From a virus, in the IMG/VR virus record IMGVR_UViG_3300028925_009268, positions 1-29,985 of that record: 29,985 nucleotides of DNA. One strand, 5' to 3'. The translations under genes and the position numbers were made by a program. Within the stretch, counting starts at the first letter, position 1. Every line of letters begins with the position of its first letter. Below are positions 27,941-29,985 of this stretch, one piece after another. The notes beneath the pieces were generated by a model. It did no database searches, was not told where the DNA came from, and was given only the letters and a program-made list of their open reading frames with translations.

Positions 27941-28276
27941 TTAAATACCCATCTTGATTATTGCAGCGATTATCCCGGCGACTGCTACCCAGACAACCCG
28001 CTCAACCCAGAGACCCTTTGCATCGTGCAGCTCAAGGTTCTGAATGCGTTTCTCGTGGCCTTTGATTTCGTCCTTGAGTATATCTTCAACTTCATCTATT
28101 CGTTGGTGCGCGCGATCTGAACTTTGGCGTGTCTGAGCGTGTCTCTCTTCAAGGATGGTGAGCTTTTGCAGTGACTTGTCTATGCTGCTCATAACACCCT
28201 TAATATCGCTTACATCGTTAGCTGTAGCGTTTAGCTTTGACTCAAGCTGGGCGAGTTGGATTTCGGTGGCGGCCAT
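27941..28276 (-). CDS. Coiled-coil membrane protein (XhlA-like lysis accessory)
   Basis: 111 aa: about 80 residues of coiled coil (LAQLESKLNATANDVSDIKG and SSIDKSLQKLTILEERHAQT) followed by a C-terminal hydrophobic span at 89-110 (LWVERVVWVAVAGIIAAIIK). This N-out coil plus C-terminal anchor layout is that of hemolysin XhlA-like proteins found with holins. One nt separates it from the holin gene. It might instead be a short tail-anchored spanin-like protein, but no cysteine lipobox was seen. Confidence 0.65.
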   Translation of the reverse strand: MAATEIQLAQLESKLNATANDVSDIKGVMSSIDKSLQKLTILEERHAQTRQSSDRAHQRIDEVEDILKDEIKGHEKRIQNLELHDAKGLWVERVVWVAVAGIIAAIIKMGI

Positions 28277-28285
28277 TTTGTGTCC

Positions 28286-29095
28286 TTACGCGGTCAATTT
28301 GTTTCTAATATATCCCTTCATGTGGGAAATCTCTTTAGTTTCTAGATTATACACAGCACCCCATATCCATGCTTGGTCTTCAAATTCGTCAGCAAGTGGA
28401 TATTGCAGATTGTGTTTATTGCAGAACCGGCGAATCAGCGCAGAGCTTCCAAAGCCGTAGCAATCAATCATTGGTTCAGAGGTTCCATCTGCGTGGTATA
28501 TCTTGGCAAAGAATGAGCCAACACCTAAGCGCGGTACCTCTTCTGGTATCTGCTCGTTGTCCGGCAAGACAACTTTTAGCATTACTTCTCGGGTTACTAG
28601 GTCAAACTTGCGGCCATACCAAGGTCGATACTGTCTATCAGTAGTTGACGGCAATCCATACTGTGAGAGCAGCGAGTCGCTTGGGTAGTCAAAGTGATAA
28701 AGGCTAATGCTGTCGTTCTTGTATGGCTCACGCAACACATCATAGCTGCCCAGAAGGTTGCCAGTCTGTTCAAGATAAGGCTCATTAGGGAAAAGAGAAA
28801 CCAACCTATCTGCTATCTTTCTGCCTTCTGGGTGTTCAATGCTGTAGTCGTGACGCTGCAATACTCCGCCCATATAAACATCATCTCGAATAATATCCCC
28901 TAAAGCAATCTGAGCATTAGCTTGGCGTTCTTGCAGTTCGGTAAACTCGTGAGCGTGTACAATAGCTTCCGCTATTTTGTCATGGTCTTCTGTGCCATCG
29001 GCTTTATAGATAACGGGCAACTCGTAATAGTGACCATTGTGGCAGGTGCATGAAACATACGACTCACCGTTGCGGGTTATAATTGTGTAATCCAT
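28286..29095 (-). CDS. Hypothetical virion-region protein
   Basis: 269 aa, alpha/beta, no membrane span. N-terminus ITRNGESYVSCTCHNGHYYE includes two C-x-C and His residues, a possible metal site (C16, C18, H19, H22). The C-terminal third has IDCYGFGSSALIRRFCNKHN followed by EFEDQAWIWGAVYNLETKEI. It lies between the virion gene and the lysis genes on the late strand. The N-terminal cysteines/histidines are few for a clear zinc finger. No family recognised; a tail-associated or late role is inferred from place. Confidence 0.6.
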   Translation of the reverse strand: MDYTIITRNGESYVSCTCHNGHYYELPVIYKADGTEDHDKIAEAIVHAHEFTELQERQANAQIALGDIIRDDVYMGGVLQRHDYSIEHPEGRKIADRLVSLFPNEPYLEQTGNLLGSYDVLREPYKNDSISLYHFDYPSDSLLSQYGLPSTTDRQYRPWYGRKFDLVTREVMLKVVLPDNEQIPEEVPRLGVGSFFAKIYHADGTSEPMIDCYGFGSSALIRRFCNKHNLQYPLADEFEDQAWIWGAVYNLETKEISHMKGYIRNKLTA

Positions 29096-29619
29096 TAATT
29101 AAACTCCACACCAATATTAGCGCCTGTTGGCGTGTATGGGTTGGTGGTAACACCATTCCAGATCCATTGCGTTCTGTTGTTGCCGGAGTTATAAGCGTAA
29201 GATGCATCAGCGCGATTAAAAGTTTGACCAGAAACCGTCATAGTAGACCAACCTGAATTTGCTCTATTACCCGAAACTATAAAATATAGAAGATCGTAAC
29301 TTGTCCAATAAAGCCCAAGTATGGTAGCGCCTCCATATAAATCACTTGTCCCATCCGATACAGAGCCAATGCTGCTAACTGAAAGATATCCATAGAAAGC
29401 AGGGCTGTATTGCCCAGCGGGGGAGTAGCCAACAGTTACAGTTTGATAGTCCAAGTAAGTAACAGCACTAGCACCGTAAAAGTCACCAATGCTAATAACT
29501 CCACTGGCTGGAATACCCGCAGCAGCGCCGTAGTATTCAGAGATGGAGATAGGGTTACTACCTCCAAACTCAGTCTGAATGTCTGCCAGCGATATCGGCC
29601 CGCTAGTCTGTAATGCCAT
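29095..29619 (-). CDS. Virion structural protein (tail/fibre-associated)
   Basis: 174 aa. The opening MALQTSGPISLADIQTEFGG then SNPISISEYYGAAAGIPASG, followed by GVISIGDFYGAS, is a motif widely seen in aquatic phage structural proteins near the fibres. The rest is a Ser/Tyr/Gly-rich beta region. The start overlaps the stop of the fibre gene. It probably forms a domain that binds the fibre or host surface. Function not proven. Confidence 0.7.
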   Translation of the reverse strand: MALQTSGPISLADIQTEFGGSNPISISEYYGAAAGIPASGVISIGDFYGASAVTYLDYQTVTVGYSPAGQYSPAFYGYLSVSSIGSVSDGTSDLYGGATILGLYWTSYDLLYFIVSGNRANSGWSTMTVSGQTFNRADASYAYNSGNNRTQWIWNGVTTNPYTPTGANIGVEFN

Positions 29620-29985
29620 TACTTGCTTGCCTCAAGCTTTTCAACTTTAGCACTAAGCTCTTTAACTGCCTCGATCAACAGGGCGATAGTAGCATTGTAG
29701 TCTACAGTCTTTGTGCCGTCCTCAGCCTCACTCACAGCCTCTGGCAGTACAGCCTCGACCTCTTGCGCGATCACACCAGCATACCTACGCTCAGTGTCAG
29801 GTAGATCATTACGAGTGTAGGTGTTGCCGCTCAATTGTTGAACTTTTCCTACAGCGCCTTCGATCTGCTGAATGTCGTCTTTTAGTCGGCGATCAGAGTA
29901 GGCAGTTATGTTACCAGTAGCGGTGAAGCTGCCTGCATCGTCAAAGGTAAAGCGAGTGGTTGCTCCATCACGAATGTAAAAGTTA
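29619..29985 (-). CDS. Tail fibre C-terminal part with S74 chaperone domain (cut by window)
   Basis: 122 complete codons plus the last base of another, open at the right edge of the window. It contains GNITAYSDRRLKDDIQQIEG, then YAGVIAQEVEAVLPEAV and a final coiled-coil end (LIEAVKELSAKVEKLEASK). This is the peptidase S74 intramolecular chaperone of phage tail spikes and fibres. In that family self-cleavage uses a Ser in S-D-x-R-x-K (here SDRRLK) and the Lys five residues later, both present. The domain trimerises the fibre, cuts itself off, and is released. It is probably the C-terminus of the gene that starts at 390. Confidence 0.9.
   Translation of the reverse strand, partial: NFYIRDGATTRFTFDDAGSFTATGNITAYSDRRLKDDIQQIEGAVGKVQQLSGNTYTRNDLPDTERRYAGVIAQEVEAVLPEAVSEAEDGTKTVDYNATIALLIEAVKELSAKVEKLEASK

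Noticed and set aside
1-29985. tRNA genes
   Set aside because: No cloverleaf with a TTCGA-type T-loop and matching acceptor stem was noticed on either strand; a full covariance search was not possible.

Overview
The window is most of the genome of a tailed double-stranded DNA phage, probably a siphovirus (long, non-contractile tail) of a Gram-negative bacterium. Evidence: a complete packaging and head set (small and large terminase, portal, minor head protein, scaffold, HK97-type capsid), a tail-tube protein, a gpG/gpGT-type chaperone pair made by programmed frameshift, a tape measure and a tail-tip protein, with no sheath gene. The lysis genes (a small M15 peptidase, a GTA-type holin and an XhlA-like protein) fit a Gram-negative host. 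The host genus cannot be read from the sequence; an aquatic proteobacterium is a guess from the style of the tail-fibre and virion proteins.

Layout. Late genes run leftwards: an acidic small protein, terS, terL, portal, minor head protein, scaffold and capsid (18.1-12.5 kb), connector and tail-completion genes (12.4-11.1 kb), tail tube, chaperone and tape measure (11.1-8.4 kb), tail tip with a GNAT-type acetyltransferase (8.4-4.3 kb), then accessory tip and fibre genes to position 1. At the right end the same leftward direction resumes with the C-terminal S74 chaperone domain of a tail fibre, two virion-type genes and the lysis cassette, ending at 27.2 kb. The fibre N-terminus at 1-390 and the fibre C-terminus at 29619-29985 look like two ends of one gene. 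The genome is therefore probably circular or circularly permuted and was opened inside this gene, with some sequence missing because the frames do not join directly.

The early region is divergent around about 24.7 kb. Leftwards are a small HTH regulator, unknown early genes, a lambda O/P-like replication pair (DUF1376 protein and P-like protein, overlapping by 212 nt), dUTPase, an NrdR/Ogr-like zinc ribbon, a NinG-like nuclease, an HTH-metallophosphoesterase and several small genes. This set ends at an intrinsic terminator at 18.12 kb, just before the packaging genes. Rightwards is a tightly overlapped recombination operon: small unknown proteins, Erf annealing protein, YqaJ-type exonuclease, SSB and a small membrane protein. 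It meets the lysis cassette tail to tail at an AT-rich patch with a perfect 14-bp inverted repeat.

Regulation visible in the sequence: one leftward promoter at 23.9 kb with an internal operator-like dyad, and one rightward promoter at 24.75 kb. Each would start an mRNA just before the same 18-nt leader, which holds the Shine-Dalgarno sequence inside a small hairpin. The strongest single find is the -1 frameshift signal (A AAA AAC plus a perfect 8-bp downstream stem) at 10.37 kb, which joins the tail chaperone to a 47-codon T-like extension. No integrase, excisionase, DNA polymerase, tRNA or CRISPR array was seen.
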